Positions 1 to 9,196 of a DNA stretch of 64,000 bases are shown piece after piece (within the stretch, counting starts at the first letter, position 1; each line of letters starts with the position of its first letter). Source of the DNA: Candidatus Poribacteria bacterium (GTDB taxonomy: Bacteria > Poribacteria > WGA-4E > WGA-3G); assembly GCA_003635315.1 (NCBI GenBank), contig PYJD01000045.1, forward strand, positions 17,492 through 81,491, in the 5' to 3' direction. Both the position numbers and the translations under genes were made by a program. The notes beneath the pieces were generated by a model. The model searched no databases. It was given only the letters and a program-made list of their open reading frames with translations, and was not told the DNA's origin.

Positions 1-704
1 CCAACACATGCCACAACACAATCGGGTAAGTCCCCTGTTTGTTCTAATATCTGTGTTCTTGCTTCAGTTCCAATTACAGATTGAAAATCTCTTACAATCA
101 TAGGATAGGGATGTGCTCCGACTACAGATCCAAGTAACATGTATGTCGTACGGACATTGGTAACCCAATCACGGAAACAAGCATTTATTGCATCCTTAAG
201 TGTACGTGAACCAGAATTGACTGGAATCACTTTAGCACCCATCAATTGCATACGAAATACATTGAGAGATTGCCGTTCGATATCTTCTTCACCCATATAT
301 ACTTCACATTCCATATCAAACTTTGCAGCCACTGTTGCTGTTGCTACACCGTGTTGACCAGCTCCGGTCTCAGCAATAATTCGTTTCTTACCCATCCAAC
401 GTGCTAATAAAATCTGTCCAATTGCACTATTGATCTTGTGAGCACCTGTATGGTTTAAATCCTCACGTTTCAGGTAAATCTTAGCACCATTTAGATGATC
501 TGTAAGACGTTCAGCAAAATAAAGTGGATTCGGTCGTCCTACATATTCACTAAGGTAATATTGAAATTCATTCTGAAATTCAGCATTGTCCTTAAGTGAT
601 GTATATGCCTCTTCTAATTCTAAAAGAGCTGGCATCAATGTTTCTGGGACATATCGACCACCAAACTGTCCAAAGTGCCCAGTTACATCAGGAAGTTGTT
701 CCAT
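1..704 (-). CDS. trpB: Tryptophan synthase beta chain, N-terminal part (runs off window)
   Basis: Reading leftward from an ATG at 704 gives an uninterrupted frame to the window edge, about 234 residues. It opens [20 protein letters not shown], the typical TrpB start. The segment [12 protein letters not shown] and the motif [15 protein letters not shown] follow; the latter carries the lysine that binds pyridoxal phosphate. A later [16 protein letters not shown] stretch is also characteristic. TrpB condenses indole with serine to make tryptophan, in an alpha2-beta2 complex with TrpA in the cytoplasm. A GGAGA sits just upstream of the ATG. The C-terminal 40% or so lies outside the window, as might trpA. 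The next gene upstream is on the same strand 53 bases away but has no pathway link, so an operon is uncertain. Identification is secure. Confidence 0.96.
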   Translation of the reverse strand, partial: MEQLPDVTGHFGQFGGRYVPETLMPALLELEEAYTSLKDNAEFQNEFQYYLSEYVGRPNPLYFAERLTDHLNGAKIYLKREDLNHTGAHKINSAIGQILLARWMGKKRIIAETGAGQHGVATATVAAKFDMECEVYMGEEDIERQSLNVFRMQLMGAKVIPVNSGSRTLKDAINACFRDWVTNVRTTYMLLGSVVGAHPYPMIVRDFQSVIGTEARTQILEQTGDLPDCVVACV

Positions 705-757
705 TAAGTTCTCCAAAATTTGAAAATAGAATTGTATGTATAATCAAAATTAACCTG

Positions 758-1759
758 TTATGTTATATTTGCGCGAAGGTTTGACTGTTCTAACACTATA
801 GGGTTAATCACTGTATCTGGAAGTTGACCGGATAATACTTGAACTACACATTTTGCAGCAGAAACCTGTAATTCATGTATTGATTCCTCAGATATGAATG
901 CTGCATGGGGAGTTATCACAACATTGCTCATATATAGGAGTGGTTCATCTATATACGGGGGTTCTGCTTCCAATACATCAATACCTGCACCAGCAATTTC
1001 TCCGGTTTTTAAGGCTTTTTCCAGTGCTCCTGAATCAACAATTCCTCCACGAGCAGTATTAATGAGGTATGCAGTATTCTTCATCTGAATAAATTCCTGA
1101 ATTTTAAACATATGATGGGTATCATGGGTTAAGGGTGCATGTATCGTGATTATATCCGATTCACTCAGAAGTGTTTCGAACGGGACCATTACCAGTCCAT
1201 CGTTTTCTATCACTCCCTTTGCAGTACTTGGAGAATAGATTATGACTTCAAGTCCAAAAGCTTTAGCTTTATGAATTACTGATTTTGCAATGTTTCCATA
1301 TCCAATTACCCCTAATGTTTTACCTCGCAATCGATACATCTTTTCGCCTATGGTCGAATCCCATTTACCTGATCTGACAGATCTATTATAGCGCGAGACT
1401 TTTCTGATACAACTCAGCATAAGGGCAATAGTATGATCAGATACCTCATCTACACAGTAGGTTGGTACATTCGTTACAATTATCCCTTGTTCAGTAGCTG
1501 TCTCCACATTTATGTTATCAACACCTATACCATATCTGGAAATAATCTGACATTTCTCGGCAGTATTAATTACGTTACCCTGAACAGGTTTCCAACAGGT
1601 AAGAATGGCATCAACCATTGGGGCGATTTTAAGTAATTCAGATTCTGATCCAGATTCAGCAATAATTATTTCACCACCAATTTTAGAAATTTCTTCTCGT
1701 TCTGGTTCAATTGATGACCAGGCATAATCAGTTATTAGTACTTTAAATTCTTTAGGCAT
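758..1759 (-). CDS. D-isomer-specific 2-hydroxyacid dehydrogenase (phosphoglycerate dehydrogenase/CtBP-like)
   Basis: 333 residues, full length for the family. The N-terminal substrate domain is followed by a Rossmann domain with GKTLGVIGYGNIAKSVIHKA. The family's catalytic residues are visible: Arg in NTARGGIVD, Glu in the AEPPYIDEP region and His in TPHAAFISEE. The family reduces 2-oxoacids or oxidises 2-hydroxyacids with NAD(H); members include SerA, glyoxylate reductase and CtBP-like proteins. There is no ACT domain, so a classical regulated SerA is less likely. It lies on the same strand as trpB and the FAD oxidase at 2.0-3.4 kb, which may act on a 2-hydroxyacid too; a shared pathway is only a guess. 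The substrate cannot be read from sequence. Confidence 0.88.
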   Translation of the reverse strand: MPKEFKVLITDYAWSSIEPEREEISKIGGEIIIAESGSESELLKIAPMVDAILTCWKPVQGNVINTAEKCQIISRYGIGVDNINVETATEQGIIVTNVPTYCVDEVSDHTIALMLSCIRKVSRYNRSVRSGKWDSTIGEKMYRLRGKTLGVIGYGNIAKSVIHKAKAFGLEVIIYSPSTAKGVIENDGLVMVPFETLLSESDIITIHAPLTHDTHHMFKIQEFIQMKNTAYLINTARGGIVDSGALEKALKTGEIAGAGIDVLEAEPPYIDEPLLYMSNVVITPHAAFISEESIHELQVSAAKCVVQVLSGQLPDTVINPIVLEQSNLRANIT

Positions 1760-2025
1760 TTTATATTCTCTAATAGTAAAAAGCTATATGTTTTACTATG
1801 ATTTGTATAGTATCCATTTTAATTGTTATGTTTTTAATCTGAGTTAAGTTGTTCTACAGTAATGAATATATGAAAATATTTTAATTGATAATCTATTCCA
1901 ACTATCAAATTCTGATTTTCATGCTTGAAATTATGATCTGAGTAGATATGTAGTATATCTACTCAATAATTATGTTTCCATTCAATTATAACCTCCCCAA
2001 TAAAATAGATTGACTACCATGGTAA

Positions 2026-3408
2026 TTAAGTTATCACTTTACCAGGATTCATTAGATTATATGGATCTATTGCTTGTTTGATCGTTCGCATGAGGCTTAT
2101 TCCCTGTTCATGCTCCTTATATAATGCCTCACGTTTTCCTAATCCAATACCATGTTCACCTGTACATGTTCCTTCCATCATTAAAGCAATTTCAACAATT
2201 TGGGAACTCAGACTACGTGCTTCCACCAACTCATCCTTATTTCCCATCTCAAGGGGGAATACAACATGGAAATTTCCATCTCCAACATGACCTAAAATAG
2301 TATATAATAACTTAGACCTACTTAATAAATCTTTTGTTTTTGAAATACATGATGCCAGATTGGAGATTGGAACACATACATCAGTTACATATCCTACAGC
2401 TCCACGACGTAAATTGAGGCATGCATAAAAACAATCGTATCGTGCTTGCCATAGTTGGTCTCGTTCTTTTTCATCAGTTGCCCAACGAAAGTCTTTTCCT
2501 CCTTGAGATACTACTATTTCTCTCACTGATTTTGAATCCTCTTCAACACTGTGAATGGATCCATGAAATTCAAGAAAGAGAGTCGGAGCAATATCATAAT
2601 CTAAACCTGAGTATTCATTAACTGCCTTCATCTGATTTTCATCTAATAACTCAATACGGGCGAGATGAATACCTACACTATTTACTTTTATGACAGTATT
2701 TACTGCATCCTCTATGGTTGTAAATGAACAAACTGCAGCCGCCACAGATTCTGGTTGGGTAACTAATTTAACAGTAATTTCAGTAATTATACCTAACGTT
2801 CCTTCAGAACCAATGAACAGACGCGTAAGATCATAACCGGCAGATGATTTCGGTGCCCTTCCACCAGTTTTAACAATCGTCCCATCAGGTGTAATTATAG
2901 TCAAACCGAGTATATTGTCCGCCATCGTACCATATGAAACAGAACTTGTTCCTGAGGCACGTGTTGCAGCCATACCTCCAAGGGATGCATCCGCACCAGG
3001 ATCAACTGGAAAATAGAGTTGCGATCCAATTTCTGTCAAATATTCATTTAAATAAAGCCGAGTTACACCTGCTTGTACAGTCGCATCTTTATCATCCTGA
3101 CCCACACGGAGAATATCATTCATCTCCATTAAAGATATACATAGAATGTCATCAGTTGAAGTGGTTCCACCTTCTACACCTGTACCTGTCCCGTAAGGTA
3201 TAATCGGAATTTTATACTCTAAACAGACTTTTACAATATCGGATACTTCTTTATTTTTCTTTGGAAACGCAACTGCAAACGGTGGTTCTCCAACATGGTA
3301 TGAGGCATCCTTAGCATGAAATTCACGTATGGTGGAGTTCGTAGTAAATCTTTCTCCAAGTATAAACTTAAACTTTCTATGTATATGTTCTGTATCATTG
3401 GAATTCAT
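2026..3408 (-). CDS. FAD-binding oxidase, GlcD/D-lactate dehydrogenase type
   Basis: 460 residues, the usual size for GlcD/D-2-hydroxyglutarate/D-lactate dehydrogenases of the VAO/PCMH flavoprotein family. The N-terminal FAD domain shows PIIPYGTGTGVEGGTTS and DPGADASLGGMAATRASGT. The C-terminal FAD-linked oxidase domain carries GHVGDGNFHVVFP, with its metal-binding His, and EGTCTGEHGIGLGKRE. The enzyme oxidises a 2-hydroxyacid such as D-lactate or glycolate and passes electrons to an unknown acceptor. No GlcE or GlcF partner is adjacent, so it may work alone. The ATG start has only a weak ribosome site. About 265 bases separate it from the dehydrogenase at 0.76-1.76 kb, and no promoter or terminator was recognised there. 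Confidence 0.88.
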   Translation of the reverse strand: MNSNDTEHIHRKFKFILGERFTTNSTIREFHAKDASYHVGEPPFAVAFPKKNKEVSDIVKVCLEYKIPIIPYGTGTGVEGGTTSTDDILCISLMEMNDILRVGQDDKDATVQAGVTRLYLNEYLTEIGSQLYFPVDPGADASLGGMAATRASGTSSVSYGTMADNILGLTIITPDGTIVKTGGRAPKSSAGYDLTRLFIGSEGTLGIITEITVKLVTQPESVAAAVCSFTTIEDAVNTVIKVNSVGIHLARIELLDENQMKAVNEYSGLDYDIAPTLFLEFHGSIHSVEEDSKSVREIVVSQGGKDFRWATDEKERDQLWQARYDCFYACLNLRRGAVGYVTDVCVPISNLASCISKTKDLLSRSKLLYTILGHVGDGNFHVVFPLEMGNKDELVEARSLSSQIVEIALMMEGTCTGEHGIGLGKREALYKEHEQGISLMRTIKQAIDPYNLMNPGKVIT

Positions 3409-3576
3409 ATAAATGATATTTTAGCATGATTATATTGTTGAAACAAGCACAAAGAAATCAAAATAGGTTTAGACAGTATCCAATCCAATTATTTTCTTGA
3501 GTCAAGACCTATATGACTATCCTATACTTTTAAAGTCCATAAAACGAAAGAAATTCAACTCAGGTTTATTTTGTTT

Positions 3577-4068
3577 TCAATATTTACGTCGTAATTTATT
3601 ATTGAATTCCATCAAAGCATTTACATAAGCTTTAGTCGATTTGTGTAAGTGTTTAACTCTCTCTTCAGGAATCGGTCCTTTATCCTCTACAACACACAAG
3701 TCAGATATGATGCGGACACCAACATATTTGACATTATTAATCGCACAGACATCCACAATAGCCGATGACTCCCATTTAACTGCGATGGATCTGCTCTTTT
3801 TGGCAAGTCAATCCCTCGCTTCACGATTAAGGTATCAACTAAACCACCAGCAAATCCAAACTCAAAGAAGATATCTACCTGATACATGTCTATTGTCATT
3901 TGACACATTGACACAACCGTACTTTACCCATGCCAGATTGCATAACAACCCCTTTCTTGTCTCCATCAACCCTTCAAACTGAAGTCTACTGTTCCAATCA
4001 ACTGAACCACAGACATCATGTCCCAAGACCTTGAGAATTGCTAAGGTTTCATCGGCGTAAGCCGTCAT
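3577..4068 (-). pseudogene. Decayed nucleoside phosphorylase/MTAN-like gene
   Basis: Three pieces in different reading frames line up as one protein of the phosphorylase/5'-methylthioadenosine nucleosidase family. The first, from an ATG at 4068, reads MTAYADETLAILKVLG. The second, within 3687-3914, reads FFEFGFAGGLVDTL, which matches the family's glycine-rich substrate region. The third reads AVKWESSAIVDVCAINNV then GVRIISDL and runs to a TGA at 3577-3579; it resembles the E-S-A/S-A-I and R-x-I-S-D segments with catalytic Glu and Asp. At least two frameshifts separate the pieces, so no functional product is expected unless the assembly has errors. The intact family removes adenine from MTA or SAH, or cleaves related nucleosides. 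The ancestral substrate is unknown. Confidence 0.7.
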
Positions 4069-4262
4069 AATGCAGAGTTTTATATTCCCAAATTTTACCC
4101 CTTAGTGTGTTTTTGTGTTTTTTACATAGTTTTTAATGAAAATGATAATAGAACTCCAAAATCTTGTGATATATTCTTCCAGTTTGAGTGATAGAGATGT
4201 ACAAACATGATGAAGTATGTGTATAAAAAGAAGCAACAAAGGTAATAGTAGGTAAAATAAAT

Positions 4263-5100
4263 TGAAGAAATATTAAAGTTCAATCATCACATTTTGTGTA
4301 AAACAGTTGACATATGAGTAAACAAGTGTTACAATAACATATAGAGAATAATATTTATACTAATACCTACTAAAGTAAAATCTTTATGAGTAAAGAAAAT
4401 ACATACATAGTTTACAAATATCAAATAATATCGCCCATCTTAATGGAGAATTTAGTGTTAAGCATTCCATCAAGAACACTTTTTTATTTTTTTTTGCCAA
4501 TTTTCGTAAGTTGTCTGTAAACCTATATGGATACTTACCTAACAGCGACTATACTAAAATTGGTATGACAGAAAAAAGTTACGATTTCATAACTTTTTAC
4601 ATATAAAGTGGAGACACTCTAATGAATATACAATACATTCAGAATAATATAAAAAACAAAAACGGTATAACTATCAAAATCTATAATGGATATTCATCAG
4701 AAAAGGAAAAGTTAGAGACTATCTGACTCAAAATTCTGAATTTTTAAAATTCTAAAAAAATACGCCTGAACACAAACTGTGACAGGGCGGACGGCGTTTT
4801 TTTAAAGTTACAAAATGTAGGAAAATGTGTAACATATTAAACATGAAAAGAATAATTATATTACTAATGTTATTTGATCAGTCCGACAATATACAATTGC
4901 AAAATAAAAGTAATAATCACCAACAATATATTAACATATGTGAAAATTCAGTGCAAAACAGAAATAACACAAAAGAGATAAAATTCATAATTTTACTTTC
5001 TTCTATCTAAATGACTATAAAACCAGTCTAGTACTGGGATTACAGCCTTAATTTCACCTAATATTAATGACACACGATGTGACAAAAAGTGTAACATTTA
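4263..5100. repeat. Diverged dispersed repeat, copy A (pairs with 46626-47262)
   Basis: AT-rich stretch with no convincing gene, colinear with copy B at 46.6-47.3 kb. Shared blocks include the start (near TGAAGAAAT and CATCACAT), AGCGACTATACT at about 4543, an identical 22-base word at 4567-4588, and an identical 21-base word at 5079-5099. The region 4573-4598 is a hairpin with 12-bp arms and one mismatch. A piece near 4780-4875 also resembles the end of copy B, so copy A seems to carry an internal partial duplication. Together with its flanks it fills the gap from 4069 to about 5427. The small frames inside have no recognisable content. It may be an old non-autonomous element or a structured RNA relic. 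Confidence 0.65.
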
Positions 5101-5426
5101 CCCGTTTTTCTACATCTTTTACACTTATGAATCAATCCACTTGAAAGGAGAATAACACATAAAATAAATTAACGTTATAGTAATTAATTCTACATCTCTG
5201 AAAGTATAACGGTTGTAAAATTCCTTATTTTTTCCTTCAAAGAATAATGACATACAAAGACTTTGAGATAGAGTATATCAGATATGGTGTGACTTCTCAT
5301 TCCATTTCTGATAAATAATGAATTTGCAGCAGATAATATTGACAATTGATTACTTCTACTCGGACAAACGAAACTTTTGACCTCCATATCAAATTATGTT
5401 ATCCTATACTATAAATACAATATAGT

Positions 5427-5873
5427 AGGAGATAAGTTGCAGTCAGATAGTAAAATAGAAGATTTAGAAGAGATACGCACATTATTTAAGCAGCACTTAC
5501 ACATTTGGAGTCGTTGGCATCTGATAATCCTGAACTACACAACCATGCACTACTATATTTATATTTTCTTGTGTTTTTTAGACGTTCTGAAGCGGAACAA
5601 GTACAACTGAGACAACTTATACGATCTCAAACTCATGATAAGGAGGTGGAAAATATCATCATGACTGGTGCAGAAGCTCTTATCCAACAAGGTGAAAAGC
5701 GTGGCGAGATTCAAGCTAAACGAGAGTTTCTCTTGAAACTACTTAACCTACGTATTGGTGCTGTTCCTGACCGGGTTATTCAAAGAATCTCAAGAATTAG
5801 GAGTCATTCTCGTCTTGACACTCTTTTAGAACAGTTGGCAACCGCAGAAAAAATTGATGATATTGAGTGGTAG
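5427..5873 (+). pseudogene. Relic of an Rpn-family nuclease/transposase gene
   Basis: The last third (frame from 5505) matches the C-terminus of the intact Rpn-family protein at 29.7-30.8 kb: LLYLYFLVFFRR versus LIYLSHLILFRR, THDKEVEN versus TQDKEVEN, and a final LDTLLEQ/LDTIFKQ then IDDIEW/LDDIDL. The leader TAGTAGGAGATAAG plus the first codons from about 5441 (LQSDS, in another frame) resemble the intact gene's start, CAGTAGGAAACC then MESDP. About 200 central residues, including the nuclease core, are missing and the frame is broken, so it is an internally deleted copy. The family (PF04754/PD-(D/E)XK) is linked to recombination-promoting nucleases. It lies next to repeat copy A. No clear terminal inverted repeats remain. 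Confidence 0.72.
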
Positions 5874-6082
5874 TAAGGATACTCTGTATGGTTGAAGTTA
5901 GTAATTATTGAAAAATTGAATGGTTCTGCACTTTTTAAGGTGTAACCGGAATAAAGGGTATTATTACGAAGTGATATACTATCTAATAACATTGTCTTCA
6001 GTGAATTCTATGTATTACTAAACACCATAAAATATTGTCTGAATCATTATACAAAAAAGGTATATTAGGAAGATAGTTTGAT

Positions 6083-6910
6083 ATGCAATTAAGCAAAGAA
6101 CAACTCTCAAATTTTAGAGAAGACGGATACCTCGCTATTGATGGTTTTTTTACTCCTGAAGAAGCCAAAGTATTACGGATTGAATTGGAGCGAATCTACA
6201 ATAAAGAATTAGAACAGGGAACTGGTATAAATTGTGCTGTTCAAGATGATGGTACAAAACGAGATAATGATGGTGAACGTCAGAACCTCCAAGTAATACC
6301 ACTCAACAACCGTAGCGATCTTCATAAAGGTTTACCCTTCCATCCCAAAGTTGTATCTGTAGTAAAGCAACTTATCGGTGATGAATTTATGCTGGAATTG
6401 GATCAGGCATTTTGGAAACCACCAAAGGTTGGAGTCGGAACAAGTTGGCATCAAGATAATGCATACTTCAAAATCGAAGATCCATTGCGTGGAACCGCTA
6501 TGTGGATTGCAATCCATGATGCAAATATTGAAAATGGATGTATTCATGTAATACCTGGAAGTCATCGTGAAACCTATGAACACTATCGTGACCCGTTAAG
6601 TGACCACCATATACGGTGTGATCCTCCTGAAGAACGGGCTGTACCTATAGAATTGAAAGCAGGAGGTGTTCTTTTTTTCTGTTATGGTTGTGCCCACTGT
6701 ACAAAATCAAATCTCTCTGATAAAGAAAGGGCAGGGGTTGCTCTCCATTTCTTACATAATGACTTTGGTGGAAAAGATATATGGGAACGAAATAATGCTA
6801 CTAAACCGATGATTTTAGGACCATTGGCTACTGGAGGAGAAAAGGAATTTGGTCAGAAATTCGAAGGTAGATGGCATGAATTGATGGATAGTGTTCTTAC
6901 ATCATTATAA
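6083..6910 (+). CDS. Phytanoyl-CoA dioxygenase (PhyH) family oxygenase
   Basis: 275 residues. It begins QLSKEQLSNFREDGYLAIDG, the standard PhyH N-terminal helix and strand. The Fe(II) triad is visible: His123-Gln-Asp125 in SWHQDNAYF and the distal His205 in CYGCAHCTKS, followed about 11 residues later by KERAG, whose Arg fits 2-oxoglutarate binding. PhyH-family enzymes are Fe(II)/2-oxoglutarate oxygenases that hydroxylate very varied small molecules; the substrate here is unknown. An AGGAAG about nine bases upstream supports the ATG. It stands alone, about 200 bases after the Rpn relic. A second family member at 27.3-28.1 kb shares the fold but is a distant paralogue. Such families are expanded in Poribacteria, which fits the proposed host. 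Confidence 0.9.
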   Translation: MQLSKEQLSNFREDGYLAIDGFFTPEEAKVLRIELERIYNKELEQGTGINCAVQDDGTKRDNDGERQNLQVIPLNNRSDLHKGLPFHPKVVSVVKQLIGDEFMLELDQAFWKPPKVGVGTSWHQDNAYFKIEDPLRGTAMWIAIHDANIENGCIHVIPGSHRETYEHYRDPLSDHHIRCDPPEERAVPIELKAGGVLFFCYGCAHCTKSNLSDKERAGVALHFLHNDFGGKDIWERNNATKPMILGPLATGGEKEFGQKFEGRWHELMDSVLTSL

Positions 6911-7234
6911 TTTATCATGAGCTTGAAGTAAGAGATATACAACTAAATTAGGCTGATAAATTCTATTGTTTTATTTTAACGGAACATATAAAATTTGAAT
7001 AAGATAGATATTCTGATATATTATCTTTCTTGATTGTAAATGAGAATACTGTTAGTATACATATACTCATTATTTTTAATGTCCTATATAATTAAGAACT
7101 GACAGTTCAACTTAGGATTATAAGGTGGAGAATACAAACATAGGTTGATTTGTAGTTCTTTACTCACTACTATAAATATTACGATCGATTGTTTATTCTA
7201 ATTTCAATATTCTATAATTTGGAGGTATATCCAA
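6911..7234. other. Intergenic gap of 324 bases
   Basis: AT-rich stretch between the dioxygenase and the LamG gene. No open frame, hairpin with a T-run or clear -35/-10 pair was recognised. The only functional element seen is the GGAGG ribosome site near its right end. Confidence 0.5.
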
Positions 7235-8023
7235 ATGTTCTGGTATAAAAAATTGACAATATTATCCATCTTAATGTTACTAACAGTCGGATATATTAAA
7301 GCAGAACTCACAGATGATTTAGTTCTATATTTTACTTTTGATGATGTGAGTGGCAAAACTATAAAGGATAGTTCAGGAAATGGACTTGATGCCAACATTA
7401 TTGCTAACACAGAGATAGTAAAAGGTAAAATTGGTGATGCCATCAAGATTACAAAGGAAGGTGCTGATTGTGTAAATGTTCCTGCTGATGACAAACTAAA
7501 AATCAGCGGTGAGATAACTATGGCAGCTTGGGTGTGGATGGAAGCATGGAATAACAATTCACAATGGTTCGACAAGAACTGTCATAACGGCGGTGAACAC
7601 ACTTCCTATGGGATCGGGGTATTTGGTGATGGGAACAGTTTCAATATGTTCTTAGGTTCAGATGCCAATCGTCAAACATTGAATAAACCACATGCCTTAA
7701 AAGCAAAAACATGGCACCACGTCGTTGGCGTCTATGATGGAAATGCCATGTTAGTTTATGTGGATGGAGATGTTGCCGTTGAAGAGAGTAAGAAGTTCAA
7801 TTTTACGGGAACTAATGATCAAGATCTACGGATCGGTTGTTCAAAAGATAGACCTCAATATACTTTTGAAAACGGTATGATTGATGAAGCAGCTGTTTGG
7901 AGTCGCGCACTAAGTGCGGATGAAATTAGCGTAGTGATGAGTGGTGATGTTCTTGATGTATCTGCAAAAAATAAAACTACCACAACATGGGGTATGATTA
8001 AACAAAGAACTGCTATTCAATAA
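7235..8023 (+). CDS. Secreted LamG-domain protein with TTTTWG tail
   Basis: 262 residues. A signal peptide, MFWYKKLTILSILMLLTVGYIKA, probably ends at about residue 23. Residues 27-225 form a LamG/concanavalin-like jelly roll: LVLYFTFDDVSGKTIKDSSG opens it, followed by ITMAAWVWM, TWHHVVGVYDG and GMIDEAAVWSRALSADEI, all typical LamG_3 segments. Such domains bind carbohydrate or other ligands outside the cytoplasm. The last 22 residues carry KTTTTWGMIKQR, closely like the tails of the two secreted proteins at 58.7-60.0 kb; this may be a sorting or attachment signal (inference). A GGAGG ten bases upstream supports the ATG. A strong hairpin terminator follows, so it is probably monocistronic. Confidence 0.87.
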   Translation: MFWYKKLTILSILMLLTVGYIKAELTDDLVLYFTFDDVSGKTIKDSSGNGLDANIIANTEIVKGKIGDAIKITKEGADCVNVPADDKLKISGEITMAAWVWMEAWNNNSQWFDKNCHNGGEHTSYGIGVFGDGNSFNMFLGSDANRQTLNKPHALKAKTWHHVVGVYDGNAMLVYVDGDVAVEESKKFNFTGTNDQDLRIGCSKDRPQYTFENGMIDEAAVWSRALSADEISVVMSGDVLDVSAKNKTTTTWGMIKQRTAIQ

Positions 8024-8047
8024 TAATTCCTCCATTCGCTTTACTGC

Positions 8048-8095
8048 ACAGGTGTCATTCATGCATTTGCATAATAGACACCTGTTCTTTCTTTT
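8048..8095 (+). terminator. Hairpin terminator after the LamG gene
   Basis: Perfect 9-bp stem, ACAGGTGTC (8048-8056) with GACACCTGT (8077-8085), followed at once by TCTTTCTTTT. It sits 25 bases after the LamG stop codon and before the next gene, as expected for an intrinsic terminator. Confidence 0.8.
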
Positions 8096-8129
8096 ACATA
8101 TAAAGACTTATATATATAAAGGATAAATA

Positions 8130-9179
8130 ATGGTTAAAATAGGTATTATCGGTATTGGTTTTATGGGAATGATTCATTATTATGGTATTCAACGTGGATC
8201 AGGGGCAGAGGTTGTTGCAATCTGTACACGTGATGAAAAAAAGCTTAATGGAGACTGGACAAGTATCCAAGGTAATTTTGGACCACGGGGTGGCATAGAA
8301 GATCTATCAAAAATTAGAAAATACAACGATATTGAGCAATTTCTTCAAGATGAAGACATAGACCTTGTGGATATCTGCTTACCCACCCACCTACACAAAT
8401 CTGTTAGTCTCGCATCCTTAAATTCTGGAAAACACACGCTGGTTGAAAAACCTATCTCTATTGATATTGATGATGCTAATGAAATTGTTGATACTGCAAA
8501 GAAAGTAGGTAAAGAATTCATGGTGGCTCATGTACTCCCATTCTTTGCCGAATATTCTTATGCAAAAAATATTGTAGAAAGTGGAGAATTTGGTGATCTA
8601 TTAGGTGGTCATTTTAAACGGATAATTTCTAAACCTGGAGCTTCAAGGGATCATGCAGCTATAGCAAGAAGTGGTGGTCCCGGCATTGACCTACATATTC
8701 ACGATACACACTTTATTCAACTTTTATGTGGAGTTCCTGATGCGGTATTCTCCCAAGGTAGGATAGCCAGCGATCCTTTTGTAGATTTCTTAACAACACA
8801 ATATATCTATAATGATAAAGAACTTACAGTAAGTTGTTCATCTGGAGGTATATCACAAAGAGGGAGAGCTTTCTCTCACGGTTTTGAACTATTTTTAGAA
8901 AAAGCAACTTTATTATTCGATTTCTCTACACTTGCCGGTGAACCCTCTACTGCTGTTCCTTTGACACTCATAACTGAAGATGGAAATGTCGAAGAAGTAG
9001 ATTTGGGAGAGGTTGATCCAGTTGATGCTTTTACTGCTGAAATACAATATGCAGTGGATGCCATTGCCAATAATGAAGAACCGACAGCATTATCAGGTAT
9101 CGGTGCAAGGGACGCTCTACTTCTTTGCTATAAAGAGGCAGAGTCGGTTAGAACTGGTAAAATTGTACCGGTTCATTAG
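8130..9179 (+). CDS. Gfo/Idh/MocA-family NAD(P)-dependent oxidoreductase
   Basis: 349 residues, normal for the family. The Rossmann fold opens with KIGIIGIGFMGMIHYYGI. The conserved EKP motif is in HTLVEKPISIDIDDA at about residues 104-118, and a C-terminal alpha/beta domain holds GGPGIDLHIHDTHFIQLL, where the family has its catalytic His/Asp helix. Members oxidise or reduce sugars, inositols and related polyols with NAD(P). The substrate cannot be assigned. An AAAGGATAAATA leader supports the ATG. The methyltransferase gene starts 18 bases after the stop, so the two are probably cotranscribed, without an obvious functional link. Confidence 0.93.
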   Translation: MVKIGIIGIGFMGMIHYYGIQRGSGAEVVAICTRDEKKLNGDWTSIQGNFGPRGGIEDLSKIRKYNDIEQFLQDEDIDLVDICLPTHLHKSVSLASLNSGKHTLVEKPISIDIDDANEIVDTAKKVGKEFMVAHVLPFFAEYSYAKNIVESGEFGDLLGGHFKRIISKPGASRDHAAIARSGGPGIDLHIHDTHFIQLLCGVPDAVFSQGRIASDPFVDFLTTQYIYNDKELTVSCSSGGISQRGRAFSHGFELFLEKATLLFDFSTLAGEPSTAVPLTLITEDGNVEEVDLGEVDPVDAFTAEIQYAVDAIANNEEPTALSGIGARDALLLCYKEAESVRTGKIVPVH

Positions 9180-9196
9180 ATTTCAGGATTTTCTTC

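Noticed and set aside
4825..5010. 61-codon frame inside repeat copy A
   Set aside because: AT-rich, Asn/Ile-biased and not retained in copy B.
5190..5387. 65-codon minus-strand frame before the Rpn relic
   Set aside because: No recognisable content or ribosome site; it lies in decayed repeat-rich sequence.
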